In this document: positions 53,713 through 62,814 of the stretch, piece after piece
How the letters are laid out: each line of letters starts with the position of its first letter
Numbering within the stretch: the stretch's first letter is position 1
Assembly (NCBI RefSeq): GCF_000717335.1
Contig: NZ_JNYZ01000003.1
Location: 124,001-188,000, forward strand
Source of the DNA: Amycolatopsis jejuensis
GTDB taxonomy: Bacteria > Actinomycetota > Actinomycetes > Mycobacteriales > Pseudonocardiaceae
DNA: 64,000 nt
Direction of reading: 5' to 3'
Made by a program: the position numbers and the translations under genes
Notes under the pieces: model-generated
Told to the model about the DNA's origin: nothing
The model's input: the letters and a program-made list of their open reading frames with translations, nothing else
Databases searched by the model: none

Positions 53713-54602
53713 CTTCCCGTCGTTTCCCGGATTGCTTTGTCGAGCGGAGCCGGATTCATCGGATCCACGTACAGCTCTCGCAGTAACAGGTCGTCGAGGT
53801 GTTGCACGGTCAGGCCGGGCTGTTTTCCGGTGATCCCGTTGAGAAATCCGCCGATCTTGAACGCCGCACGGACCGGACCGGCGGGGATGGCTCGGATCGG
53901 ACGCGAGTGTCCGGCCGCTGTTGCCATTCGCGCGAGCAGGTCGTGCCACGACAGGTTTTCCTCGGCTACCGGCAGGTCCGCACCCGATGCTTGCTCCAGC
54001 GCGTCTACGGTCGCGACGCCGACGCCGTGGGCACTCGTCGCCGCAGTGCCGCCGACAGGCGCGAAGAGCGGCGCGGCGGAGCGCACCCACTTCACGATCG
54101 GCACCGACCACTGCGGTACCCGGCCATCCGCGACACCGAAGACGAACGGTACCTCGATCACGGCCACCGGCAGGCCCATCTCGCGCGCGACGCGTGCTTG
54201 CTCGTGACGGCTACGCACGTACGGATGCTTCGCAGCCAACCCCCACTCAGGGTGTACGCGATCGAAGTGCGTGTAGTACGACCCGAGCACCGCGGCGCGC
54301 GTACAGCCTGCTTCGCGCGCCGCGCGCAACAACGCGGCGACAGGCGCGACGTTGCCCGCGTACAGCCGAGGCTCGACAGGTCCACGTCCTACCGCACGGT
54401 CGTCCATCCCGCCCGCGAAGACGACGCCGTCGTGCCCTTCGAGCACTGTATGGAGGCTTGATGCCGTCGATACGTCGAGAGCTCTGTCGACTCCCTCACG
54501 TGCCGTACGCGCGACTGTGGTCGCTTCGTGCCCGCGTTTCCGCAGCTCATCCCGTACGTGCTGACCCAGCAGGCCACTGCCGCCCACCACCAAGATCTTC
54601 AT
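53709..54602 (-). CDS. NAD(P)-dependent epimerase/dehydratase-like protein
   Basis: 297 residues from ATG 54602. KILVVGGSGLLGQHVRDELR is the NAD(P)-binding motif of extended/atypical SDRs. HPYVRSRHEQARVAREMG occupies the usual Tyr-x3-Lys place but lacks a clear Lys. The C-terminal part binds an unknown substrate. It is divergent from the SGNH hydrolase-TetR operon, with two TetR-type operators between, so it is likely under the same repressor. Confidence 0.82.
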   Translation of the reverse strand: MKILVVGGSGLLGQHVRDELRKRGHEATTVARTAREGVDRALDVSTASSLHTVLEGHDGVVFAGGMDDRAVGRGPVEPRLYAGNVAPVAALLRAAREAGCTRAAVLGSYYTHFDRVHPEWGLAAKHPYVRSRHEQARVAREMGLPVAVIEVPFVFGVADGRVPQWSVPIVKWVRSAAPLFAPVGGTAATSAHGVGVATVDALEQASGADLPVAEENLSWHDLLARMATAAGHSRPIRAIPAGPVRAAFKIGGFLNGITGKQPGLTVQHLDDLLLRELYVDPMNPAPLDKAIRETTGS

Positions 54603-54617
54603 GCCCGTGATCCTCCC

Positions 54618-54657
54618 AGGTAGACAGCGTCTACCTGACTTTGATAGACAGTGTCTA
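54618..54657. promoter_or_regulatory. Two palindromic TetR operators
   Basis: AGGTAGAC-AGC-GTCTACCT (54618-54636) and TAGACA-G-TGTCTA (54645-54657) are perfect palindromes sharing the TAGAC half-site. They lie between the divergent epimerase and SGNH/TetR genes. The TetR encoded at 55470 is the likely binder, controlling both directions. Confidence 0.7.
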
Positions 54658-54687
54658 CAAGATGAACCAGGGGTTACGGAGAGCGGA

Positions 54688-55473
54688 ATGGGTTTCCACA
54701 CGTTCGTCGCCGTCGGCGACAGCTGCGCCGAGGGGCTGGACGATCCGTACCCCGACCACAGCCGGTACCGCGGCTGGGCGGACTACGTCGCCGGGCGGCT
54801 CGCGCGTGACGAGCCTGGGTTCCGGTACGCCAACCTCGCCGTTCGCGGGCGGCGGCTGGACCAGATCACCGCGGAGCAGCTACCTGCGGCAACGCGGCAC
54901 GAACCCGACCTGATCGCGCTGTTCGGCGGTGGCAACGACGTGATGAGCCGCGGCTGGGACGCTCGCACGGTGGCGCGTCGGGTGGACGCCGCGATCAAGC
55001 AGTGCACCCAGATCGCGCCGGCCGTCGTCACGTTCACCTTGAGCGACATCGCACACCGCATGCCGCTCGGCGGACGCATGCGGCCGCGGATCACGGCGCT
55101 CAACGACGCGATCCGTGAGGCCTCGGTCAGCTATGGCGCGAAGCTCGTGGACCTGTGGCCGGACCACGCCGCACACGATTCGCGGTACTTCGGGCCGGAT
55201 CGGCTGCACCTGTCACAGGCCGGACATCTGCGCGTGGCCGGACATCTGCTGGACAGGCTGGGCGTCGCGCACGACGGCAGCTGGCTGCAGCCGCTGCCCG
55301 GCAGCCCCGCGCGCCCCGGGCCGATGGCCGACCTGCGCTGGCTGTGGCAGGAGGTGCTGCCGGTCGGGATCACGCGGGTGCGCAACCGGCTCATCGGCCG
55401 CTCGCCGGGCGACGGCTTCCTGCCGAAGCGCCCCGAACTGCTGCCCGTGGCCTTCTCCGAAGCTCAGGCATGA
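54688..55473 (+). CDS. SGNH/GDSL hydrolase
   Basis: 261 residues from ATG 54688, preceded by GGAGAG. Block I is FVAVGDSCAEGLDD with the catalytic Ser, block III is FGGGNDVMSRG, and block V is PDRLHLSQAGH with Asp-x2-His. No signal peptide, so it is intracellular. It is an esterase of unknown substrate. The stop overlaps the start of the TetR gene by 4 bp (ATGA), so the two are co-translated. Confidence 0.9.
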   Translation: MGFHTFVAVGDSCAEGLDDPYPDHSRYRGWADYVAGRLARDEPGFRYANLAVRGRRLDQITAEQLPAATRHEPDLIALFGGGNDVMSRGWDARTVARRVDAAIKQCTQIAPAVVTFTLSDIAHRMPLGGRMRPRITALNDAIREASVSYGAKLVDLWPDHAAHDSRYFGPDRLHLSQAGHLRVAGHLLDRLGVAHDGSWLQPLPGSPARPGPMADLRWLWQEVLPVGITRVRNRLIGRSPGDGFLPKRPELLPVAFSEAQA

Positions 55474-56030
55474 GCGCGCGCCAACGGTTGATCAGTACGG
55501 CCGCGGACCTGCTCACCGGGTCCGGCGTAGAAGCCGTGACGCTGCGCGGGATCGCGAAGGCGGCTGGGGTGTCGCACGGTGCTCCGCTACGGCACTTCTC
55601 GGGTCGCGCGGAGCTACTGTCTGCCGTCGCCACTCTCGGCTTCACACAGCTGCTTGAGCGCGGTGCACAGTTACCTGACGGCACGCCGCGCGAGCGCGTA
55701 ACGGCCGCCTGTCACGCGTACGTCGACTTCGCGATGAAGAACCCGGCGATGTTCGAGCTGATGTTCCGTCGCGACCTGATCGACCCTGACGAACCAGGGC
55801 TTGTCGCCGCCAGCAGTGCAGTTTTCGACACCTTCGCGGAGCTCGTGCGGCTAGACCGGGCTAATGATCGACTGCGACCGGGTACAGACCCTCGGCTCGT
55901 TGCGGCGTCGCTGTGGGCCGCACTGCATGGCCTCGCGCAACTGTGGCTGTGGGGCGGGCTGGCTGGCGCGAGCTTCGCGCCTTCGCCGGAATCGGCGCTC
56001 GCGGTGACCCTGGACGCGTATCTGGGCTGA
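55470..56030 (+). CDS. TetR family regulator
   Basis: 186 residues. The helix-turn-helix region is ADLLTGSGVEAVTLRGIAKA followed by AGVSHGAPLRHFSGRAELL. The ligand domain with FAMKNPAMFELMFRRDLID is the TetR_C_33/WHG type common in actinobacteria. It is coupled to the SGNH hydrolase gene. The double operator upstream of that gene (54618-54657) should be its target. Ligand unknown. Confidence 0.9.
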   Translation: MSARQRLISTAADLLTGSGVEAVTLRGIAKAAGVSHGAPLRHFSGRAELLSAVATLGFTQLLERGAQLPDGTPRERVTAACHAYVDFAMKNPAMFELMFRRDLIDPDEPGLVAASSAVFDTFAELVRLDRANDRLRPGTDPRLVAASLWAALHGLAQLWLWGGLAGASFAPSPESALAVTLDAYLG

Positions 56031-56130
56031 AGTGCGTGCCCGGCGGGGAGCCGGGATCCTCCCCGGCCCGAAACTCCCCACCGAACAGCAGGAATGGGTG
56101 ACCATTCGCGGGTGACGCTAACGGTTCGAT

Positions 56131-56166
56131 CCCCCGGATGGATCCACCTTCGGCCGCATCCGGGGG
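56131..56166. terminator. Hairpin after SGNH-TetR operon
   Basis: CCCCCGGATG (56131-56140) and CATCCGGGGG (56157-56166) form a 10-bp stem about 100 bases after the TetR stop. A second inverted repeat, ACGACCTGCCGC/GCGGTAGGTCGT with one mismatch, lies at 56183-56210, closer to the histidine kinase start, and may be an operator. Confidence 0.55.
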
Positions 56167-56245
56167 TAAACCCTGGCGGTAGACGACCTGCCGCAGCCGC
56201 GGTAGGTCGTTGGGAAACCGCCGGTCAGGGAGGTAGCTTCAGGCG

Positions 56246-57382
56246 GTGATGCGGATCTTGCGGGCGCGGCCGCTCCTGGTGGATTCGCTGCTGGCCCTCG
56301 CCGTCGCGACCTTCCTGTTCGCCGGTGCGGCCGTCCACCACGGCGATCTCGGCGACCGGCCGGGGATTTCCGGCCTGCTGCTCGCGGTCGCCGGTGCGGT
56401 CCCGCTGGTCGTCCGCCGCCGGTACCCGATCATCGTGCTGGTGGTGGTGACGGTGCTGGTCGGCGCGTTCGCGCTGGCCGGATTCCGCGCCACGCTCGGG
56501 CGGCCGGACGTGCTGATCGCCGCGTACACCGTGTGGGCGCATTATCCGGTGCGCCACGCGTGGCCGCCGTCGCTGTTCGGGCTGGCCGTTTTCGAGGTGA
56601 CCCTGCTCGTCGGCGACGCCGCGAATCCCGTGGGAGACACGGTCATCGCGGTGATCCAGGGGTCCGCGACCATCCTGATCGGACATTCGGTGTACCTGCG
56701 CGGGCTCGCCCTGAACGCGACCGCGGAGCGGGCCGACCGCGCGGAGCTGGCGGTGGTCGAGGAGCGGCTGCAGATCGCTCGGGAGCTGCACGATGTGGTG
56801 TCGCACCACCTTTCGGTGATTTCGGTGCAGGCGAACCTGGCGAGGTACGTCTTCGAATCCGCGCCGGACACCGCCCGCGGCGCGCTCGACACGATCACCG
56901 GCACCACCACCGAGGCACTCGACGAACTCCGCCGCCTGCTCAGCGTGCTGCGGCCGCCGAACCAGGAGCCGTACCGTCCGCAACCCGGGTTGGCCGATCT
57001 TCCCGCGCTGGTCAGCCGTGTAGCCGAAGCCGGCCTTTCGGTGCAGCTGCGCGTTACGGGAACGCCGCGCACGCTTCCGCCTGGGCCGCAGCTGTGCGCG
57101 TACCGGGTGGCGCAGGAAGCGCTTACGAACGTTCTGAAGCACGCGCCGGACTCTGTGGCCGAGCTGGAAGTCGAGTACCTTCTCGAGGCGTTGCGGCTGC
57201 GAGTGTCGGACTCCGGCGGCTCTGCTGCCGAGGACAACCCCGCTGGACACGGCCTCGTCGGCATGCGCGAGCGAGCACGAATGTACGGTGGCGAAATCGA
57301 AATCGGCCCACGCGATCCTGCGGGGTTCGAGGTCGTGCTGACGCTCCCGTACCCGGGCCGGACCGCCGGAGAACCGAAGTGA
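56246..57382 (+). CDS. Sensor histidine kinase (NarL/DesK-type)
   Basis: A 378-residue kinase with about five N-terminal membrane helices and a short extracytoplasmic portion. A HisKA_3 domain (LQIARELHDVVSHHLSVISV, phosphorylated His in ELHDVV) and a HATPase domain (AYRVAQEALTNVLKHAPDS, then GHGLVGMRERARMYGG) follow. Start GTG 56246. The TGA overlaps the start of the response regulator gene, so the pair is co-translated. The signal is unknown. Confidence 0.92.
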   Translation: MMRILRARPLLVDSLLALAVATFLFAGAAVHHGDLGDRPGISGLLLAVAGAVPLVVRRRYPIIVLVVVTVLVGAFALAGFRATLGRPDVLIAAYTVWAHYPVRHAWPPSLFGLAVFEVTLLVGDAANPVGDTVIAVIQGSATILIGHSVYLRGLALNATAERADRAELAVVEERLQIARELHDVVSHHLSVISVQANLARYVFESAPDTARGALDTITGTTTEALDELRRLLSVLRPPNQEPYRPQPGLADLPALVSRVAEAGLSVQLRVTGTPRTLPPGPQLCAYRVAQEALTNVLKHAPDSVAELEVEYLLEALRLRVSDSGGSAAEDNPAGHGLVGMRERARMYGGEIEIGPRDPAGFEVVLTLPYPGRTAGEPK

Positions 57383-58035
57383 CCACTGTGCTCGTGGTGG
57401 ACGACCAGGACCTCGTCCGCGCCGGTCTCGTCGCGCTGCTCGAAGCCGCGCCGGGCATCGAGGTCGTCGGAGAGGCACGGGACGGCCTGGAAGCCGTCCG
57501 CTTGGCAGCGCAGCTGTCGCCCGAAGTGATCCTGATGGACATCCGCCTGCCCGGCCTCGACGGCGTTTCGGCCACCACGCGTATCCTCACCGGCCCGGAC
57601 AGCCCGCGCGTCCTGATCCTGACCGTGTTCGACCTGGACGAGTACGTGTACCGCGCGCTGCAAGCAGGTGCGGCCGGATTCCTGCTCAAGGACAGCCCAC
57701 CGGAAACCCTGATCGCCGGCATCAAAGCAGTAGCCCGCGGCGACCTGCTCTTCGGCCCGACGATCACCCGCCGCCTGGTCGAGGCGTACACGAGCACCCC
57801 GCAGTCCGGCCCCGCGCCACCGCTGACCACCCTGACCGAACGCGAACGCGAGGTACTGCGCTTGGTGGGAACCGGTATGCCGAACGGCGAAATCGCGGCG
57901 CAGCTGCACGTCAGCGAGGCGACGGTGAAGACCCATTTGAACCGCCTGATGCCGAAACTGGGCATCTCCAGCCGCGCGCAAGCCGTTGTGGTCGCGTATG
58001 AAACCGGCCTGGTCCGCCCGACCCCTCGCCCTTGA
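57379..58035 (+). CDS. LuxR-type response regulator
   Basis: 218 residues from GTG 57379. The receiver has VLVVDDQDLVRAGLVALL with the acidic pair and the phosphorylated Asp in EVILMDIRLPGLDG, with Thr/Lys in ILTVFD and FLLKDSPP. The GerE helix-turn-helix is LTEREREVLRLVGTGMPNGE followed by IAAQLHVSEATVKTHLNRLM. It is the partner of the histidine kinase. A palindrome at 58059-58109 follows. Confidence 0.94.
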   Translation: MTTVLVVDDQDLVRAGLVALLEAAPGIEVVGEARDGLEAVRLAAQLSPEVILMDIRLPGLDGVSATTRILTGPDSPRVLILTVFDLDEYVYRALQAGAAGFLLKDSPPETLIAGIKAVARGDLLFGPTITRRLVEAYTSTPQSGPAPPLTTLTEREREVLRLVGTGMPNGEIAAQLHVSEATVKTHLNRLMPKLGISSRAQAVVVAYETGLVRPTPRP

Positions 58036-58058
58036 TCGCCCCTTCGCGCCGCTACCGT

Positions 58059-58109
58059 TCCGTGAAGGCCACCTTCACGGAATCTGATTCCGTGAAGGTT
58101 CCCTTCACA
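58059..58109. terminator. Palindrome between convergent genes
   Basis: CCTTCACGGAAT and ATTCCGTGAAGG form a perfect 12-bp stem around CTG. It continues outward with GTGAAGG/CCTTCAC arms with two mismatches. It sits between the response regulator and oxidoreductase ends and is a member of the GTGAAGG palindrome family. Confidence 0.7.
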
Positions 58110-58145
58110 GCCTTCACCACCCACCCGGCCGCAGCCCCAACGTCG

Positions 58146-59576
58146 TCACAATCGGGCCTCGGGGTGCCCACCCAAGCCGAACTCGCACCGCAACACGACC
58201 TCGGCAGCGTGTACCCCACCCATCCCATGCACCCCCGGCCCAGGCGGCGTAGCAGCCGAGCACAGATACACCCCCGGCAACGGCGTCCGATACGGCTCCC
58301 ACCGAAGCACCGGCCGCCCCACCACCTGCCGCAACGTCATGGCACCCGCCGCAATATCCCCACCCACATAATTGGCGTTGTAAGCCTCGAACCCCACCCC
58401 GGAAACCGCCCGAGACGCCAATACCGTGTCACGAAACCCCGGCGCAAATCGCTCGATCCGACGGCAGATCACCTCAGTGACATCACCCGAATCCCCCTGC
58501 GGCACATGCGCATAAGCCCAAACCGGCTGCTTCCCGGTAACCCCACGAGAAGGATCAGCCACCATCGGCTGAGCAACGAGCACCACCGGCTCGTCCCCTA
58601 TTTCCCCGGCCACCACTGCATTCTCCGCAGCGAAGACCTGGTCCCGAGTCCCGCCGAGATGGACAGTCCCAGCCCGCCCCAATTCCTTGTCCCGCCAAGG
58701 AATCCCCTCAGAAACCAGAAAATCCACCTTCGCCGCCGCAGGTCCATAACGAACCCTCTCCAACGCCTTCCGATACCGACCCGGCAAAACCGGCCCGGCA
58801 ATCTCGAGCACCCCTTTCGGCGCTAAATCCAGCAACACCGTCCGCGCATGCGCGACCTGACGAATGTCCGTGACCCGAGCACCGGTATGCACCCGACCGC
58901 CATGTGCTTCCAACTCGGCGACCAGGGTGTCAATGATCCGCTGCGAACCACCCCGCGGAACCGGCCACCCATTGACATGCGCCAGATGCCCAAGCAACAC
59001 CGCCACCCCACCCCCGACCAGCGACGGCAGCCGCCCAACCGCATGCGCCGCAACCCCCGCGAGAAGCGCCGACGCCTCCACCCCAGCGAACGGATTCCCT
59101 CGCGCTGCAAGAGCCCGTGTCGCAATGAGCGCCGCCGTACGCGGCCGCGGTAAGTGGCGAAAATCCCCGAGTAGGACTTCCGTGACTTCATCGGTGCGCT
59201 CAATCAACGGAGCCATGAAGCGCCGCCAACGAGCACCGTCGACGCCCAGTCGCGCACAGGTGCGCTCGAGGTCGACGTACGCGATCGCCGTGGTGTTCTC
59301 GTCGACAGGATGCGCGTACGCGATGTCTGTGCGGCAGAAGTCGAGGTCAAATTGCCTCAAGAACGGCGAAGCAGCCGCCATCGGATGGACGGCCGAGCAG
59401 ATGTCGTGAATGACGTCAGAGTCGAACAACCGCGCCGATCGCGCCCCGCCGCCCGGCTCGTCCGCCGCCTCGTACACCTCGACCGACAGCCCCGCCCGTG
59501 CGAGCCGCACCGCCGCAGCCAGGCCGTTCGGCCCCGAACCGACGACCGCGACGTCCAGCGTGACAGGCGTGGGCAC
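58146..59576 (-). CDS. Phytoene desaturase-like FAD-dependent oxidoreductase
   Basis: 476 residues from GTG 59576. The FAD-binding motif is VAVVGSGPNGLAAAVRLARA, followed by EVYEAADEPGGGARS. The C-terminal FAD motif is PLPGVYLCSAATPPGPGVHG with MGGVHAAEVVL. It belongs to the CrtI/NAD(P)/FAD amine-oxidase-like group, but no carotenoid genes are nearby. The C-rich codon pattern of the last part is slightly less GC-skewed than neighbours. The substrate is unknown. Confidence 0.88.
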   Translation of the reverse strand: MPTPVTLDVAVVGSGPNGLAAAVRLARAGLSVEVYEAADEPGGGARSARLFDSDVIHDICSAVHPMAAASPFLRQFDLDFCRTDIAYAHPVDENTTAIAYVDLERTCARLGVDGARWRRFMAPLIERTDEVTEVLLGDFRHLPRPRTAALIATRALAARGNPFAGVEASALLAGVAAHAVGRLPSLVGGGVAVLLGHLAHVNGWPVPRGGSQRIIDTLVAELEAHGGRVHTGARVTDIRQVAHARTVLLDLAPKGVLEIAGPVLPGRYRKALERVRYGPAAAKVDFLVSEGIPWRDKELGRAGTVHLGGTRDQVFAAENAVVAGEIGDEPVVLVAQPMVADPSRGVTGKQPVWAYAHVPQGDSGDVTEVICRRIERFAPGFRDTVLASRAVSGVGFEAYNANYVGGDIAAGAMTLRQVVGRPVLRWEPYRTPLPGVYLCSAATPPGPGVHGMGGVHAAEVVLRCEFGLGGHPEARL

Positions 59577-59724
59577 GACCGCGATCGTACGACCGTGACC
59601 TGCCGCGACGCGCCGGGTACCCGGTGTCACTCCCGAACACCTGATCGAATATTGTCGTACCCCACGCCTACCGTGCACCCCATGCCGGTCCGCCCGGGGC
59701 CGGTGCCGCAGGAGAGGGGGGTTC

Positions 59725-60456
59725 ATGCCCGACCACGACACGCTGCTGGAGCGCGTACGGAAGCTGCTGGCCAAGGCCGAGGACCCAGCGGTCACGGCGG
59801 CCGAAGCCGAGCTGTACAACACGAAAGCCGCCGAACTGGTCGCGCGGCACGGGATCGACAACGCAATGCTGGCCGCGTCCGGACAGCGCGGCGACGACAT
59901 CACCGTGCTGAAGCTGCCGGTCGCCAACCCGTACAGCCGCGACAAAGCCAGCCTGCTCACCAGCATTGCGTACCCGCTGCGCTGCCGGACCCTGCTGCAC
60001 CGCGTGGGCCAGGGCGTCGAGGCGGTCACCGTGTTCGGCTATCGGTCAGACCTCGCGCGGGTCGAATTGCTGTTCACCAGCTTGCTGCTACAGGCGAGCA
60101 CGCAGCTCACCCGGGTACGCCCGGAGGAACGGGTATTCCGGGAGTCGCTGGCGGCGTACCGGCGCACGTGGCTGCACGGCTTTGCCCGAGCGGTCCACGA
60201 ACGGTTGACGCACGCGGAAACGAACGCGGCGCGCAGTTACCGGGCAGAATCGGGTGGGCAGACGGCAGAACTGGTGGTCCGCGACCGGACGGCGTTGGTA
60301 CAGCAAGCCTTCGACCGCGAGTACGGCGACCTACGGTCTGCGGCGCCGCGCCGATTGTCGGGGTCGGGGTACCGGGAGGGCCATCGAGCGGGAACGCGAG
60401 CAAACCTGGACCCGGCTGCGCTGGGGCGGCAGCGAGCGGCGTTGCCGGTTCGGTGA
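59725..60456 (+). CDS. DUF2786 domain protein
   Basis: A 243-residue protein. The N-terminal DUF2786 motif is LLERVRKLLAKAEDPAVTAA followed by EAELYNTKAAELVARHGID, typical of phage-like and actinobacterial proteins. The rest is helical with a charged C-terminus that runs into the tandem array. It has been suggested to act in DNA-related processes, but this is not settled. ATG 59725 is preceded by GGAGAGGGGGG. Confidence 0.82.
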   Translation: MPDHDTLLERVRKLLAKAEDPAVTAAEAELYNTKAAELVARHGIDNAMLAASGQRGDDITVLKLPVANPYSRDKASLLTSIAYPLRCRTLLHRVGQGVEAVTVFGYRSDLARVELLFTSLLLQASTQLTRVRPEERVFRESLAAYRRTWLHGFARAVHERLTHAETNAARSYRAESGGQTAELVVRDRTALVQQAFDREYGDLRSAAPRRLSGSGYREGHRAGTRANLDPAALGRQRAALPVR

Positions 60457-60963
60457 GGGGTGATGCGGTGCTTGGGCCCGGGAGGTGCGGTAACGGGCGG
60501 TGCAGTGCCTTGGCCCGGGCGGTTCGGCGGCGGCCGGTGCGGTGCCTGGGCCCGGGAGGTTCGGTGGCGGCCGGTTCGGTGCCTGGGCCCGGGCGGCGCG
60601 GTGACGGGCGGTGCAATGCCTAGGCCCGGGAGGTGCGGTAACGGGCGGTGCAGTGCCTTGGCCTGGCCGGTTCGGTGACGGGCGGTGCAGTGCCTGGGCC
60701 CGGGAGGTGCGGTGACGGGCGGTGCAATGCCTAGGCCCGGGAGGTGCGGTGGCCGCCGGTGCGGTGCCTGGGCCCGGGAGGTGCGGTGACGGCCGGTGCG
60801 GTGCTTGGGCCTGGGCGGTTCGGTGACGGGCCGGTTCGGTGCAAGAAGCGGGCTCGATGCGGGATGTCGGTGACCGGAGTTCGCTGAGCCGGGGGCGAAG
60901 CGGCCGACGCGTCGGCGAAGCTGGCCGCTCGGCGAAGCTGGCCGCTCGGCGGAGCACTCTTCA
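60457..60963. repeat. 37-bp tandem repeat array
   Basis: Roughly ten copies of a 37-bp unit around CCTGGGCCCGGGAGGTGCGG, alternating with GACGGGCGGTGCAATG-type halves, fill 60460 to about 60850. Unit spacing was checked at 60475, 60512, 60549 and 60586. A short GCGAAGCTGGCCGCTCG duplication follows near 60914-60950. It is non-coding; open frames arise from the composition. Confidence 0.85.
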
Positions 60964-61313
60964 TGCTGATCGATGACCCATGTGGTACCACCCGCCGCCC
61001 GGAGCTAACGGGCAACGAGATCCTGTATCTGGCCGTAGCCCAGGTGCTGCTGGGCTACCACGGCGAACGCCGCCGGATCCGGCAGGTTCACGGCGATCCG
61101 CAGCGGCGAGCCATGCTTCCTTACTTGCCGAAACAATCCGGCTATCACCAGCGGCTGAAGAACCGTTGCTACGCAGGGCAATCCTGACCCTGGCGAGGCG
61201 CTGCCCGTCCTGGTTCGACGGTTTGTGGATGACCGCGACCCCTCTTCCCGGTGGCATGTCCCGGGAAACGGTGAAACGCTCGACACTCTCGGGTCGCTCA
61301 GCCGACACCTGCG
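60963..61313 (+). pseudogene. Truncated, frameshifted IS982-type transposase
   Basis: The first frame (60963-61187) encodes TGNEILYLAVAQVLLGYHGE and MLPYLPKQSGYHQRLKN, as in the N-terminal part of IS982-family transposases. The next frame continues with ILTLARRCPSWFDGLWM and MSRETVKRSTLSG, the following conserved segment. The catalytic C-terminal half is missing. No terminal inverted repeats were found. It is an old IS remnant next to the TetR/SDR pair. Confidence 0.75.
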
Positions 61314-61314
61314 G

Positions 61315-61890
61315 TCAGGGTTCGAACGAGCGCAGCATCAGCGTGAGGAAACGACGTGAGGCGGCGGCCGCGTTCGGGCCGGCGGCTGTGACGACGCCTC
61401 GGTGCGCGATGAGCATCAGCCGAAAGTCGTCGACGCTGAGGTCGGCGCGGAAAGTGCCGTCTGCCTGGGCTTTCTCCAGCAGCACGGAGATCACGCGTTC
61501 TGCCTGCCGCCACTCATGGGTGAGCCCATCGTCGGTGGCCGCCGCGTCGGCGAACACCTGGGTGAATCCCCTGTCCCTCAGCTCGTACGCGCAGTAGGTA
61601 CGAACCAGATCACGCAACGCTCGTGCCGGATCCGGGTCGTGCATGGCTCGGTCCTGGATGGCCACGCAGTCGTCCCACTGGTCGGCGAATGCTGCGGCGA
61701 CCAGTTGTTCCCGGGTGGGAAAGCGCCGGTACACGGTCGCGAGGGACACCCCGGCGCGGTGGGCGATGCGCGTCATCGTCACGTCCTGGCCTCCCTCGGC
61801 GAACACCCGCCGTGCCGCTCCCAGGATCCGATCCCGCTTCTCCACCGCGTCCTGACGCATTGCTCCCGCCTTGTACCGGCTTGCGCTCAT
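61315..61890 (-). CDS. TetR family regulator
   Basis: About 191 residues from ATG 61890 (or 181 from ATG 61860). The helix-turn-helix is ARRVFAEGGQDVTMTRIAHR followed by AGVSLATVYRRFPTREQLV. It is divergent from an SDR gene, with a GCAAG-CA-CTTGC palindrome (61894-61905) just upstream of its start. It probably represses that SDR and itself. The stop at 61315 adjoins the IS remnant. Confidence 0.88.
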   Translation of the reverse strand: MSASRYKAGAMRQDAVEKRDRILGAARRVFAEGGQDVTMTRIAHRAGVSLATVYRRFPTREQLVAAAFADQWDDCVAIQDRAMHDPDPARALRDLVRTYCAYELRDRGFTQVFADAAATDDGLTHEWRQAERVISVLLEKAQADGTFRADLSVDDFRLMLIAHRGVVTAAGPNAAAASRRFLTLMLRSFEP

Positions 61891-61893
61891 CGT

Positions 61894-61905
61894 GCAAGCA
61901 CTTGC
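61894..61905. promoter_or_regulatory. Short palindrome, candidate TetR operator
   Basis: GCAAG-CA-CTTGC lies between the divergent TetR and SDR starts, 66 bp before the SDR GTG. Inferred operator. Confidence 0.4.
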
Positions 61906-61971
61906 GACAACTTCCCGTCCCCATGTCGCAGTTCGTTGCGCTTCCGCCGATGACCGAATGACCATGGTGTC

Positions 61972-62814
61972 GTGGGAACACTTGACGGTACAACCAGCCT
62001 CGTCACAGGCGCCAGCCGTGGCCTGGGACGCGCCATCGCCCGAAGGCTCGAAGCCGACGGGTCGCTGGTGGCGGTGCATTACGGCACGAACGAGTCAGCC
62101 GCGAACGACACGGTCGCGCAGATCATCGAGGCGGGTGGCGCGGCGTTCGCCGTCGGCGTTCCGCTGGGCGTGGCCGGGAGCGCCGAGCGGCTGTGGCAGG
62201 CCGTGGACACCGCGCTGAGCGAGCGCGGCGCGGCGCCGGGCGTGGACGTGCTGGTCAACAACGCGGGAATCGGCGGGGCCAACCCCTCCCTGACCACTGC
62301 CCGGCCGGAAGACTTCGACGAACTGTTCGCGATCAATGTCAAAGCGCCGTTCTTCGTGGTGCAGCGCGGTCTCGACCGGCTCCGCGACGGTGGCCGGATC
62401 ATCAACATCTCGTCCCTGTCCAGCCGGCTCGCGACACCCGAGGTCCTGACCTACGCCATGACCAAGGGCGCGCTCAACACCTTCAGCGTCACGCTGGCAT
62501 ACGAACTGGGTGCCCGGGGCATCACCGTCAACGCGGTGCTTCCCGGGGTGACCGCCACGGAGGCCAACGCCGCCTGGTTCGAATCCCAGCCCGCGGTCCG
62601 CGAAGCGATCACCGGTATGTCGGCCCTGCACCGCATCGGGGAGCCCGACGACGTCGCTGACGTAGTCGCCTTCCTGGCCTCTCCAGCCGCGCGCTGGGTG
62701 ACCGGGCAGGTAGTCGATGCCACCGGCGGCGCGTTCCTCGGGTTCCGCGTGGGCGGAGCTCCGCCCGTCGACGAGCACAGCAGGTCCGTTGCCGCGGAGC
62801 CGTCCAGAGGCTGA
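61972..62814 (+). CDS. SDR family oxidoreductase
   Basis: 280 residues from GTG 61972. TSLVTGASRGLGRAIARRLE is the cofactor motif, VLVNNAGIGG the NNAG motif, and YAMTK the catalytic Tyr-x3-Lys with Ser in INISSLSS. After the usual final strand (VVDATGGAFL) there is an extra tail of about 24 residues rich in Pro/Ser/Glu, probably from readthrough into flanking DNA. It is divergent from the TetR gene that likely regulates it. Confidence 0.92.
   Translation: MGTLDGTTSLVTGASRGLGRAIARRLEADGSLVAVHYGTNESAANDTVAQIIEAGGAAFAVGVPLGVAGSAERLWQAVDTALSERGAAPGVDVLVNNAGIGGANPSLTTARPEDFDELFAINVKAPFFVVQRGLDRLRDGGRIINISSLSSRLATPEVLTYAMTKGALNTFSVTLAYELGARGITVNAVLPGVTATEANAAWFESQPAVREAITGMSALHRIGEPDDVADVVAFLASPAARWVTGQVVDATGGAFLGFRVGGAPPVDEHSRSVAAEPSRG

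Noticed and set aside
60463..60957. Long open frames in the 37-bp array (Arg/Gly/Pro-rich)
   Set aside because: They follow from repeat composition, and the period is not a multiple of three, so the peptide repeats shift frame.
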